A DNA stretch of 64,000 nt, from contig NW_024466599.1 in assembly GCF_017591425.1 (NCBI RefSeq), positions 69,606,501 to 69,670,500 on the forward strand, in the 5' to 3' direction. A model generated the notes under the pieces. It saw only the letters and a list, made by a program, of their open reading frames with translations. It was not told where the DNA came from and ran no database searches. Origin of the DNA: Ochotona curzoniae. Taxonomy: Eukaryota; Chordata; Mammalia; Lagomorpha; Ochotonidae. This document shows positions 37,601-51,190 of this stretch, in pieces; the stretch's first letter is position 1, and every line of letters starts with the position of its first letter. The position numbers and the translations under genes are program-made.

Positions 37601-40600
37601 CAGGATGTTCCGGCAGCCGGGAGCCACCTGCCTGAGGCCGCGCCCTGCACGAGGACACGGAGAACTTCTTCACGCTCCGCAGCTCGCTGATGCCACGGCC
37701 TCTGCCACTGCCTCTCTCGGTTTTCCGCTCAGGCACTGCCTTCTGGGGACCCTCTCGTGGAGACTCGGCCTGCTCAGTCTTGGGATGTTCCAGGGGAATT
37801 ACCTCTCTGTCAGGGACACAGAGAGGAGTCTCTGCTAGGGGGGACTCCATAGAGGCAGGCGCAGGGGGCCCACTGAGGTCCATGCTCACGGCTGAGGCCT
37901 TGTGCTTCAGGCAGCTCTTGGGCATTGGTGGGCTTGGGGAGGGTGCTGCGGTAGTGTCTTGCTCAGCCTGTTCAGGCCCATGCACTTTCAGTGTGGGTTC
38001 TGCTTCCTTTGGGATGTTTCTGTCTGGCTCCTCCAGCTCAGATGCTGGCTCTGAGGTGGAGATAGTGGCGGTGATGGTCTCAGGAGGTTTTGTGTCTCCC
38101 TCAGGGCAGTGGGCAGCTAATGGGCTTTCCACGTCTCCAGTATACACTACCTCTTCTGCACACATGGCTTCCTCTGCTGTATCCACAGCCGGGAGAGCTG
38201 GGGCGGTGGCAGGCAGCACTTCCTCCTGATCTGCACTATTGGGCCTGGGGTGTACAGCGTCATCAGGCAGACACGGGGTCTCCAAGCAGGGAGCTGGGTC
38301 TGATGCAGGTTCACTGACCTCTGGGGTTGTCGGGAGGCTTAAGGGTTCATCTGCAGGGGGGAGCCCTTCCTCCACACTGGCACTGAGTGCTGGGGAGTGC
38401 TGTAGGCGCCCGCGCCTGGCACGGGGCCCTCCAGGATGCAGCAAGGTAGCCAGAGGCCTGGGCTCAGGGCCTCTGTCTGGGACCCAGTCCTGGGTCCCTT
38501 CCATTTGGATCTGGGGCAGTGGCTTCTCCTCGTATTCCTCCTCCTCGGGTGTGCAGGTCAGGTCACTCAGGGACTCAGACTGTGCCCGCTAAGAGAAACA
38601 AAGAAAAGACATCAGCACTGCTATGAAAACAAGAAGCCAATGACCTCCCTGCTTTCTTCCAGGCTCCAGAGTGTTTCGGGAAAGCATCCAAGCTGGACAT
38701 TCACACACAGGTGTCTTGTCTACATCTCTCCCTTACTGGTCTGCCAGGACTACTGACTCACAAAGTCAGTAGCACAACAGCAGCTACATCCCCAAAACAA
38801 AATTTCCCCTCTGACTGTGGGACTGAGCTGCCAAACCAGCAGACAGAACCGAGTGGAGGCAAGGGGACTGACGTCAGACACACATCTGCCAGGCCTCCTG
38901 CTCTAACACTTGTGATCTCACTCAACTGAGGAAGATAGGGGCCAGCACTCCCTCTTTTTGCACTTGGAGAGAGCTAAGGGTGCAGAGGTCAAGGCTGAAC
39001 CAACAGGTTGCCCAGCTGAACAGCTGTGCTCTATGTGCCTCGGCAGGGACGCACCCTCACGTGGCCTGGCCTTCCTAAAAGACAATTCATGTCATGGCAA
39101 ACATGGCCAATGACGGCCTATAGAACACAATCTGACATCTATGGCTAATAAAGTCCTGTGTTCTCGAGGCTTAAGCTGTTTGTTCTGCTCCACAATGAGG
39201 TCAAATCAAGCCTCCACCATGACCCTAGAAGCTGGGCCTGAGTGCCTGTCGGCCTCCCCACCTCACCCCACCCCACCACCATGAACCTGCTAGCACCCTG
39301 TGCTCCACTAGCACTGCCCCCCAAGCCCCAGAACTTGCTCCAAATTCTGCCTCCTGCTGCCTTAGCTTACGCCCTCCCTTCCCTGGCCTCCCAAAGCCCG
39401 GCTGGCCTTGAGGCATTCTTCAGAAAGGTTCCTGGACTCTAGTCCAGCTTCCTCCTCCTTGTCCCAAAGTCAGTCCCAGCTCCCCTGGAGAGACACGGGA
39501 CACCAAGGTAATCACATATTTATCAAAAGCAGTATGTGAAAATGGCCAAAAGGATGAGAGGGATTAAGGCTGATCTTTTTCTAAAGTTCATGACCTCAGA
39601 CTTCTCCAGTCATCCAGGCCATTGCATAATCACCTTTTTCGTCTCCCTTTTCTCAAAAGCAGGAAGCAAGACTCTCCATGGCGTGTTTGCGATAGGTTTA
39701 GTTGCTACTCTATTATTTTAACATTTTTACCTGGCATCTGCTTGCTTACAGAACAACCAGGTGACTGTGAAAACAACACCTAAGCCAACTCCTGCCCAAA
39801 CACACAGTTTTGTTCTTTAGGATTTGAAAAGAGGAAGAGGTGTCAAGAAATCAATAGAGGGAATGTTCTAAAGCTGTGGATTTTCAACTTTGCCATGACA
39901 CGGGCATTTTGCTACTGCAGGGAAATGTGGAGAGTTCTTCAGATGCAGGTTACATGTTAAAACGAAGGATTTGAGATCCCAGAACAAGTGAGTGGGAAGC
40001 TGGGGAGAAGGTCTAGCTCGGCTGCATCCTGACTGAGGCACTGGCAGCTGGAGGAGGTGGTCATGAGACCAGGCTGGATGGAAGAATGGCTGGCTGGTGA
40101 ACTGTGGGCACTCGACTGCTAGACTGTACATGTTGGTGAGCAGGAGTACCAGGGCTGGGTGAGTGCCAAGCTTGACAAGGTGGCAGCAACTGTTGGCATA
40201 GGTGAGACCTGTCTGTGGGTAGATCTGCCTGAGCTAAGTTGCAACACCTGTAGGTGCGTAAAAACGTATGAACAGTCATTTCCCCCTAGTTCTTAAGACT
40301 CAGGCTCCAGATGATGTGGCAGCATGTACCTCACCCACCGGTACATAGCCAGAGATTACCTGGCCTGGCAAGGACAGCTGTGCTGTCCAAACAGAGGGAT
40401 GCAAGGGGACCCTGAAGACGTGTGGGGGCTGAGGGGTGAGGCAGCAGGAGAAGGAGAAAAAAGCTCCCGTGCTGTGAGAGATCAGAATTGCAGGGAGAAG
40501 CATGAGGCACTGCTCAGTTAAGGCCAGAGGTGTGGCCAGGCCCGGGGTACGTGGGCAGCAGCTGGAGCAACATGCCCTTCCTTCCCTCACCTGGAGCAGT

Positions 40601-43600
40601 AAGCGAGCTGGAAGCTCCCTGATTCCTGACAGGGGCTGGGCAAAGGGGAGGTCCTGATAGTTGGGAAGCAGTCTAATGAGCAAGGGGCAGAGGGGGCTGT
40701 GGAAGCTAAAGGACAGAGGTTTTCTGCTTACAATCCAAGAGAGGATGGAGGGACAGTGATGCTTCAATCCAGGTAGGAACATATGGACAGCTCTGGTAAC
40801 TTACCATACCCATGCTTGCTCCAATTCAAACAAGTAGGGCCAAGAAGGGTGGGGACAGACACGGAAGTGGCAGGGTTGGAATCAAGCAATGAATATGTGT
40901 GTATGTTTATCTAATTGACTACATCATATTTCCTGTTTGTCCACAAAATGGGGTTTCAAGAATGAAGTTCAAAAGCCAACAAAGACAGCTACAGTTTCGC
41001 CCTGGATAGTAAGGGGAAAGATTGTAGCAGGGGCTCCTGGCCAGGCTGTAGCTGGTGGCACATGCCCCTACCACAGCAGAAGACCTCCCAAGAAGATAAA
41101 ATGCAGACAGGAGAGCCAGAAGGGGCTGGCTTACAGCCGTTGCTCCGCTCAGAACAAGGATGGGAGTTAACTAGGCCTTGTTCCGCTCCCCCAGAACGCA
41201 GCCCTAACCAGTTACCAGCTGGTATGAGTTTGCAAAAAGCCCCTTCCATGTACCCAAGGGAAAACTCCCCCTCATCAAGGAGTCCCTGGAATCTTGAGTG
41301 GACACGGTCACAGTCAGTGTCTGTGCCTGATGCCTCTCCTGGGTGCTGCATCTACATCCCAGTATCACACTGAAGGGAAGGAGGGAGACAAAGATGTTGG
41401 CCTGGGGGGCTTAATCTTTCGTGCCTAAGTTGATCCCACACCTTTTTCCTCACTTTCTCCAGAGCTGAAGGCTCACAGGCCCCACCAGGCAGGGAGGTGG
41501 TAAGGGTCCCATACACACTTCAAAGCCACAGAGTGCATGAGACCCCAGGGAGGGTAGAGAGGCCAGGTAGGGCTGGGCCAGAGGTGCCGAGTCAGCTGTG
41601 CAATTACCGAAGACAGCCGCCTCATCTTACTGGAGCGCTGGTTCCGGGGCTTTACCAGGAGCTTGTGCTTGGCCGCAGAGTTGTCCAGGCAGGAGGAGGA
41701 CTCTGGAGGGTAACTGAAGTCAGCCACGGGGGCCAGGCTGCTGTCCGAGGTCCGGGAGGAGATGGCGGCATCGTTCGCATGGTCTGGAGATGGTGGCCGG
41801 GATGAGGAGACGAAGGACACCTTTGGTGGGACAAGGAGCAAATGCAGCAAGCATTAGCTTCCAGCCTTAAAGTGGAAGTGGGAAGTGCCAACCTGTGCAC
41901 CCTCTCCTCTCATCATGCTTGGTGCCCCCATGCTGTCTGAGCGTTCTGTGGGATGACGCTTGCATGTCTCCCCTGACTCTCCACCGGGCAGGCTGCAGGG
42001 CATGTCCTCCCTGAGAGAGCTAAGCGGCTGGGGGTTGAAAGTGTGGAGCCCACCCGTGCAGATCTGGCACTCCTCTCTGAGGCCATGGAACTTGGGTCCA
42101 GGCTCCCTTGCAGGGCACCCCTGCCATCACCATTCTTACAAGATCCGGCACAGCACTTTAGACAAAAGGGTGACTTTCTCTGATGAAAGGGACCAGCCCT
42201 ATTTCTGCAAGAGTAGAGTCACCTGTGCCTGTCTCTGGAAACCCAAGAGTATAGACAGGGGGTGGGATTTTAAGAGCTGGAGCCCACCACTTGGCATTCC
42301 ACCATGGGAGTTGTGTTCATTCTAGAAGGTCTCTCACTCATTCTCTGGGTGATTGGCTTTGAGTCTCTATCTGTTAAGTGTTTCTACTTTAGACCTTAGC
42401 TGGGAGGCACTGACAGTCAGCAGAGAGAAAACATGTCCCAAGGAAGAAAAGGGATGCTGGCAGCTGTGGGCAACATTTTGAGACACTCCTTTCAGCGAGT
42501 GCGCTCCGAGAGGACTCAGCATCTGCCACTGAGGTCCAGGAGAATGTGTAGTCCAGGGCAGTGGCCTGGATACACAGGACAGAACCTGGGAGATGCTGGG
42601 CTCTGGTTTAACCAAAATCAAGCAACCAACAATCTATCTGACCAACCTTTCCATTCAAGCACAGTGCTCGGAATTAGGATCAAATTTACATTTCAAACAC
42701 AGCAATGTGATTTTATTTACCACACAGGGATGAAGCAAGTCCCAAGGAAAACAGTCTTCTGAGAGCACAAAAAGTGCTGGGCTGGGCCAGTGTTAGCCCC
42801 TAGGCGAGGGACCTTGACATGGGCTGACCTTCCCCGACCTCTGTCCTATGTGTGAACCCTTCACTGATATTGTCCTATCCTCACCCCACCCCCCTATACC
42901 ACATCCTCAGGAACTCAACTCCACTGCCATTCTAAGGGTATTTGGGTCCCAGACAGATTGACACCCTGTGACCAAGAGTCTGAAAAATTTCTGTCTGCCA
43001 TCAGTAACTTGAGCACACTGGGGCAAGGTCTGGGGAGTGTGAGGAGAACAGGGGAGCTGCCTTGTGTTAAAGAGGGTGACTGGCAGCATTCACCCAGCTG
43101 TCACACCAACCCTGTTGGCTCCCAGCACCCCATTTCCCATGGAATTTATGTTTCTAGATGATTCTGGAAGCAGAGGATTTAGAGGTTGAATGTGTGGCCC
43201 TTGGCTGCAGGGAATGCAGCAGCGTTTTCAGAATGGCACTGTATAACAGCTGCTTTCCAATGTCCCACCTCAGAAACAGGGCCTCATCACTGTGGAGCAG
43301 GCTGAGTACCAGGCCAAAAGCCAGGGAAGTGGGGGTGAGCCCTGCCAACCCTGTTGCAAAGAGGAAGCACCTTGTAAGCAGGAGGCCTGTACTATGTCAG
43401 ATTTACCTTTGAAATCATCAAATTCATGACTCGTGTGGTCATGAAATTTTTATTGCACATACTTCCTGAGAAATTTAGCCTGCCAGGAAATATCACCTTG
43501 GCCACATCCTCAAACATTCGCCACTAAGGACATTTATTTCACCCCCACAGTAATCTGTCAAGCATATAAGTCTGGGTAAGGTGTCATCCAGGAAACAAGG

Positions 43601-45287
43601 AAGCCACAATATGTCCTCTGTGATTCAAGGCATCACCTGTCAGTCCTATGTCATATAAGCATGCTTGGAAAGGGCACACTGTTGGCCCCTCTGGGTTAGC
43701 CAACAGGCCCACAGCACATTCTGGTGCCAAGTGCAATCACTGGCTCTTCATGTTGGGGAAGCAGCAGCCTTACTAAGTCTTAAAGCATGTGGTTTGGTTT
43801 CCTATAAAGTGGGTAGATTGTTTGCATTACCCAATAACTGATGAAATCTGAGAACATTTTACAAGCCTGGGGGCGGGGAGGACCCAGGGGAAAAGGGAGG
43901 TGAAGGGCTCCCCTCTTAGCTCAGTGAGGAATTGGTGCTTTGTGACGTCATGCAGGTTTGCAGCTGGGCCTGTTCTGCAGTGAATGGGATTGGAAACTAC
44001 CCGTGTTCTTTCCCACCTGTCCCAGCCAAACGCAAAAAAGTGGTGTACTATGAGAGTCAGAGCTTTGTGGGACGGGAGCAGGCAGAGGACTCAGGCAGCC
44101 CACCCTGGCCGGCCTCTTATCCTGCAGCCCAGAATATACAAAGTTACACCTGCTTCCCAGACAGGAGTCACACAGCTGCACACAGGAGGATTTTCAGGTG
44201 CTAAGGGGTACAGGATTGGCCTGACAGCATCCATACTACCCTTGCCACCCTCTCTTCCTTCTCCTTGAGGCTGGAGAACAGATGTGTGCATCCTACCACC
44301 TTCAGAGACCACTATGGGGCTAGGCAGGGGCAGACTCAGCTTGAGCTGTATTCTTGGGGAAGGGTGGGATCCTAATTTTCTGGTCTGGTCCGTGTGAATC
44401 TCCAAGCCCAGGGCTGACTGAAACGCAGCCACACCATAATCCTTCTAAGTCTATGGCATTCTGGGAAGCCACAACTACACAGAATAATCAGGTGCAGGGG
44501 GCCTTCCCAGTGTCCAAGGTTAGAGTGGCTGCTGAGTGTACTTAAGGACAGCATAGAATTTGCAGGATGAGGCTGCCATATGCGGTCCCTCAGCCTGGCC
44601 TGGAGTAAACAGTGTTCCAAGCAAACAGGTGCATGGGTGCCAAGTGTCAACCCTGGCATGTGTCTTGGGCATAACTCAGGTAACTCCAACTCTGTCCACC
44701 TCCAAGCAAAACCTGCCTCCATAGGGAAGGTGTTCATCTAGGGCATCTCTTCTAAATGAGCACCTTGTGCTGCAGTTGATGTTCTGACCACAATGAAGTG
44801 ACTTGTCTAGAAGCGGCAGCAGCCTCATGTGCTCACGGTTTAGGCCTGCAATGAGCTCAGCTCTTTGAGTTCCTCCTTTGTTGAAGTCCTAAACTCTCAC
44901 CTGCTTGGCCAGTGCCTGCTGCGACATACCTCACATTTCCAACTCTAAACCAGCAAGTTCTTCTGGCCCTAAGATTCAGACAGGATTCTGCAGCTGACGT
45001 GTTGTGTGTTTATTACTTCCTTCCTCCGCAGTCCAAATGTCATGAAAACAAAAAACAGACCCAAAGATGTTTCCTTTCTTTGGAAAGGGGTTCTGGGTCA
45101 TCTTCTCAGGAAGGAAAGACAGGTACTGTATTCTAACAGATCACCATCACACACACAAAAAATGTCACCCATACCACACTTCCTAACCAGACCTGAATTT
45201 CTCCTCAAGGAAAAAAAAAATGAAAACACAGCTCAAGGGCTGAGAGCAGGCTCCAGTGTCCTGGTCTTACCCAGGAAATCTTGGGGG

Positions 45288-45328
<41 letters not shown>

Positions 45329-48300
45329 CTCTAGACAGCTGCCCCCTTTAGTAGGTACTGATGGAGACATTTGGTGACACGGGGTGTACTTGCCTTTATG
45401 GTTGTGCTAGGACCCGCGTCATGCAGCAGGGACATTTCAGGGGGGCTATGGGGCAGTCCGTCATCTTCAGAGCTCATGCCAGCATCTTCTGCTCGCTTGG
45501 CAGGAAGCCCCCCTGGAGGAGGTGGCCCCAATTTCACATTACACTGGATTTTTAACTAGATCAGGAACAAAGAACATGTACTCTAAGTAATGTCATCGGC
45601 AAGCTCTATCAACATATCCTCCTGCTCTAGTTCATTTGTTGGCAGGGGCAGGGGCATGGGGATGGGATATTTTCAACAGCCTTGCACGGGGCAGGGGACT
45701 GAACTAGAAGGGCGTGTGCTACCAGCACACATTGCTGAGCTGTTATCCAGAGTGGACATCCAGGGGTGACCTGGTGCATTGAGATGCTGTGATGTGCACT
45801 TGACTCTACTCCACCACATCCACCAGAGAGACTCAGCCACAATGACCCAGGAAACGTCTCCAACCACCTCTGCCAGGGGAATGTTTACCTGCAGAGCTTT
45901 AATCCGATCACACACGTTCTCCTGGGAAAACACCCGCACAGGTCGAGCTGGGTCCTGTCCCGACTCGGGGATGAAGATGCTGTCATGCGAGAGGGCCCGG
46001 CTGCCCATCGGAGTGCCTCTTGATTCCCTAGGAGCAAGGAGCCACTGTGAGACCCAGGCTACCTCCTGTCTCACCAACCCTTGGCTGGGGGCGGGAAGGG
46101 AAGGGGGGTTTCTCAGGATGAAAAGGGAGGATTGGAGGGTAAGGAGTAGAAGAGAGGTGGAAAGAGACAGTAAAGGGGCACAGGACTAGCTGGACAGGAG
46201 GGATGACGTTGACTATTCTATAGCACAGTAAGGTAACTACACTGGAGAGTAGTTAATTGTATATGTCAATGATCTGGGAGAGAGGCATTTGAAGCAATAA
46301 ATTATGTCCCCCAGTTAGCCTTATCTCACCCTTATCCATTGTATATATGTATTAAAATGCCACACTTTGTACCCCCTAAATGCCCCAAATAGTGTATGCC
46401 AACCATAAGCTGGAAAAAATATATTAAAAAAAATGCTGCTGGTGGGTGATGTTGCCAGTTGGAACACCCACGTCCTGTGTCTGAGGGCCCAGAGTTGAGT
46501 CCTGCTTCCTCCACCTCTATTTCTGATCTGGCTCCTGCTAATGTGCCTGGGAGGCACTGGGTGACAGTCCAAATGCTTGAGCCCCTGCCATCCATGTGGG
46601 AGACCTAGATGGAGCTCCAGGCTCCTGGTTTTAGTCTGGCCTACTTCTGGCTGTTGTGCATTAATTCAGGAGACAGAGCCAGTAAACAGAAGACCTTTTT
46701 CTGTCTCTTTTTTCTGTATTGCTCTTTGAAATACATCAAACAGATAAATAGCTATTTTACAAAAATGAAACCTTACAATAAGCCCTCTGCTTTGTTGAAT
46801 ACCACAGGCCACTCTCAAGGGCACTAGAGACAGAGGAGCGTCCTAAGAGAGCTGCTGGCCAGGTGGTTCTGTTGACATCAAAGACAGGGTTGACAACATG
46901 TGAAGTCCAAGGCTGGGGATGTACAGAAAGGAAGAGTGGGCACAGGCCAGGTGCCACAGAGGTTGGGAAAGTTGAGAGCAACAGATCCTGATGGGCTGGA
47001 GGTGGAGGCCTGCCTCGTCATGGCATCCTCACAAGACGGTGCAAGAAATGAGAAGGGCAGACCTGCAAGACAGTGCCCTCGCATGGCCTGTTCAAGCCTT
47101 CTGAGCTGAGGTTCCTGGGGAACACAGCACTTGCGCCCCATCTTCCAAGCATTCTCTCTAGCCCCAGGGATCTCATCTGGGCCTGAGCCCACAGGCCCTG
47201 AAGGTGACGTGGACTAAACTGTCAGACATTGTAAGCAGCTGTGGCTGCCCGAACAATAGGGGGAAGGAGATGACTATGTCTTGATGAAGGAAGAAAAGCT
47301 GGCCTCTGCCCACGTTGGACACCGGCCGGGCACCGAGCCCTCCCCCAGGGCTCCCTCCCTGGGCATCCTGTCCTCTGTAGGGGCACTGGGCATTCTGGGG
47401 CATGGTCCCACCCTACTGAAGATCAAACTGTTGGGTAAGTGGTGCTTCCTTTTAATTAAACTCTAGCTTGTAATACTAAGCTTGCGAGTGGGCACCCACA
47501 GCCCTCAGAGGGTGTGTTCCCACATTTCCGAAAGGGAAACAAGCTAGGCCCTCCCTGCCAGCAGCCACTGCCAGCATTACAATGCTCATGTTTCCACCTG
47601 GCTTTTGCTCCAGCAAAGGAATGGCCCACAGCTCCCCCAGAACCCCTAAACCCTTGTTCATGCTTGAGAATCAGGACCGTGGCCCAAACCCCTCCTTTAG
47701 GGTGCACTGAGGGCTTTTACCACCCTGAGAGGTCTCCACAAAGACACACCAAGGACAACACAAAGGATGGGAAGCCATCCCGTGTCCTCCAGGAGGTGTC
47801 TGAGGAATGGAAATCGTGGAGCATCAGTAGATGGGCAATTCGACCACTGGCCCCGTGGGTGAGATGGCGCTCTAAGACTGAGTGACAGCAGGGCAGAACA
47901 ATGCCCGTGAGACATCAGTTCTGTAAATGTACAAGCACTCCACAGTTTGCAGAAGATGGACTTAAGAACCTGAGTTTCTTTTGGTGCCGTTCCCCCCCAT
48001 AATTTGTAGGAAACGTGTATTGTAAAAAATTTGATCTGGAGTTCAACATTGTTTTTGCTCCAAAATCAATTCCTATTTTTTAATTCCACCTTCCCATAAA
48101 CTTTTTAAAATACTCTCGTACTTTATGAACATATCTGAACATTTATGTGCTTGCTTGTATTTTAAAAATAAAAATGGAAGGATATGTAAATAATAAAAAG
48201 TGTTTGCTGGAAAAAAAAATACTTTTTTCAAGGAGAAACAAAGGACAAAGGTCCTTATACTTACACATTTGTCTTTGAAACTATAAATATTTTACATAAA

Positions 48301-51129
48301 CAAAAAACAGAATAAAAAAAGAAAAAAAAACAGCTCTAAAAGTAGAAAACAAGTATAAACAAACCAATCTAATTTTATATCAGGTTGTTGACATAACTAC
48401 ACAGAGAAAGGAATGATGTCAAGTGACTTTATGTTCTCAGCTTTTACTTTTTCTGGATGTTGAAAAATTTGAGAGGCTGGGCCCGGCGCGGTGGCGCAAG
48501 TGGTTAAGGTCCTCGCCTTGCACGCCCGGGATCCCATATGGGCGCTGGTTCTATCCCGGCAGTCCCGCTTCCCTTCCAGCTCCCTGCCTGTGGCCCGGGA
48601 AAGCAGTCGAGGACGGCCCAAGGCTTTGGGAACCTGCACCCACATGGGAGACCCGGAAGAGGCTCCTGGCTTCGGATCGGCCTAGTATCGGCCGTTGTGC
48701 TCACTTAGGGAATGAATCATCAGACGGAAGATCTTCCTCTCTGTCTCTCCTCTGTGTATATCCGCCTTTCCAATAAAAATAATAAAAATAAATCTTTAAA
48801 AAAATTTTTGAGAGGCTAAAAGACAGAGACAGAAACTGACAGAGGAAGAGGAAACAAGACCTCCCATCCACTGGCTCATTCCCCCAAATGCCCTCAGTCC
48901 AGGCTGAAGCCAGGAGCTGGAAACTAAATCAGGGTCCACCAGCTGTTCCTAGGGTTGGCACTAACAGTAAGATGGAAATGGGAGTAGAACCAAGACTGAA
49001 ACCCAGGGGCTAGGATATGGCATTCGGGTCTCTAAATTGCCAGGACCAACACCTAGCCTGTACATAACTTTTGACTCTCCATCCTGAAGAAGATACAGTC
49101 CAAGAACAACAATAGTAAATAAAAGGATGTCAAGTTGCACCTGCTTCTCCCTTTCATATTAACACTGACACTACAGCAAGACAACAACCCATACTCGGTA
49201 GTTTTATTAATTTGGTTCTTGTTTTGATCTGGCCCAGTCCTAACTCTCCTGGCTTTCTGGAGAGTGAACCAATGGATGGAGGATCTCTCTGTAGGTAATT
49301 CCGACTTTTAGGTAAGATAAATAAATACATCTTTTTTTTTTTCATAAAGCAAAGGTAGAACATGTTTAGAGTACATAGTCTCTGCTGGAGAAAGAAGATA
49401 ATGAAATTATTATAGGATAAAGAAAATAAGTAATTGTGGTAACACTATTAAGCTTTTTCAATATAAGAAAAAAAGAATATAAAGAATCAAAAAGGTAAAC
49501 ATTTCCTCTTATTAAACTTGGACTGGAGATGAATGGATGTTTTACTTCCTCAAAAAACAAAACTTATTTTTAATTATATCCACTGGGAAGGTCTAGAAAC
49601 AAAGTCAGCCTCCCAGTAATGATCACCTCTGGCAGCCAGACTTACAGTCTTTAAACTCCATTCCACATTATTCAGAAGGAACCAGGTTGGAGAACAAAGA
49701 CCTGATTCGTTTGGGGTGGGCAATATACAAAGGAAGCCCAGGAATTCCCAGCAGGCCAGAAAGCAAGGAAGCTTTGGAGGCAAGTGTGCTCATGAGAAAG
49801 GAACCAAGAGTCAACATGAAGTCACCTTCAGGGGCCAAAGAAGGGACAATGTGAGCACGGACAGGAGTCACAGCAATCATGGGTTAACACAAACCAAGTG
49901 CACAGAAATCAGCAAGTCCACAGTGACACATGAGGAGACAAAAACAAAGAAAGAACAAAAGTGTCATTAATAATTATGGGGAGTTGCTATGGTACCAGGT
50001 CATCACTCTGAGGACAAATCAATAAAGGAAGATCCACACATTGTTCTGTCTGTCCCGTGCAAACTGTATTTCAGTGCCCCCCAAGCAGTGATGAAGAAAA
50101 GCTCTTTGTCATGGGAGAAATCTAGTTAGCAAATGTGAAATAATGGCAGAATTACAAAAATCCTCGTTTTTGCAAAGTGATTACAGATCACATCGACAGT
50201 TCCCCAAATCCCAGCTATGACTCTTGTGGGTTTTCTTTTTAGAAAGGTATTTATTTCAAAGGCATGCTCTCGCTCTCTCTCTCTCTCCCCACTGGTTCAC
50301 TCTCCCAATGCCTGCCAGAGCTAGAACTGGGCCTGGCTGAAGCCAAGAAAGAGCCCACAACTCAGTCCGGGTTTCCTATGTGAGCAGTGGATATCCAAGT
50401 ACTTAAATTGCCACCTGCTGACCTCTAGCATGCCCAGTAGCAGGAAGCTGGAATCAGAAGTGGAGTTAGGACTGGAGCAGAACGGCTTGGTTTTAGTTTC
50501 ACTAGAAGGTGCACAGCCAGACTGCACAGGTCTCCTGGTGTGATGGCACAGGACACACCCATCACCATCTTAAACCTACATCCAACAAAACATCCAGATC
50601 CAGCTATGTGTTTATGGGAAATGGAGAGACACAGGCACGTATGTCCTCCACTCAAATGCCCTAAGAGAAAGCAAATCCGAACTCCGGGATGCTTCCAGTG
50701 CAAAGGGTTTTGCTCCTGCCAGGGATCAGTGACACAAAACAGAGGGGTGAGTCACCTGTAGATTGAGAGGCTGACGACATGTGACCACACAGAGAGTGAC
50801 ATGACAAGTGGAGATTGATTTTTAAAACCCACAGAGCCCCAAGTGGTCTGGCAGCCCCAGTGAACGTCAGCAGGCAGAACCACTGTGCCCACAGCCATGG
50901 ATGAGAAGGAGCTGCACACGTCAGAGGCACGCAGAAGGAGGCCTCTGTGCTTTGGGCTCGACTGTGCTGCTTCCAGAAAATGCTATGTGCCTTAACAGCC
51001 CATTGCTGATCTTTCTTTCTTAGTGATCTCCCAGAGACAGGGTGTATGTGTATGTGTGTACCTGTATGTGGAGGAGACTGTGTGTGCATATGTATATTGG
51101 TATGCGTGTACACCTGAATGAGGAGGGGA

Positions 51130-51190
<61 letters not shown>

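Larger units (their letters stand above)
41821..45393 (-). other. CRACDL intron C-D (3.6 kb), GC-AG type
   Basis: GC donor and AG acceptor. A (CA)n repeat lies just inside the donor; the rest has few repeats. A weak MIR-like piece may be present near 43790-43860. Confidence 0.85.

Noticed and set aside
38504..38504. Methionine at 38504 as a start codon for a 560-residue single-exon protein
   Set aside because: The frame continues upstream to a clear acceptor at 38588 with family residues RAQSESLSDL, and the last 33 residues of that open frame are intron.
36853..38592. Long plus-strand open frames (166, 179 and 117 residues) opposite the giant CRACDL exon
   Set aside because: They are antisense to a GC-rich coding exon, have no splice or start context and resemble no known protein. 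High GC lowers stop frequency on the opposite strand.
43932..44204. Open frame with an AKRKKVVYYES stretch that looks like a nuclear localisation signal
   Set aside because: It lies in a CRACDL intron on the opposite strand, with no supporting splice sites. A short basic run can arise by chance.
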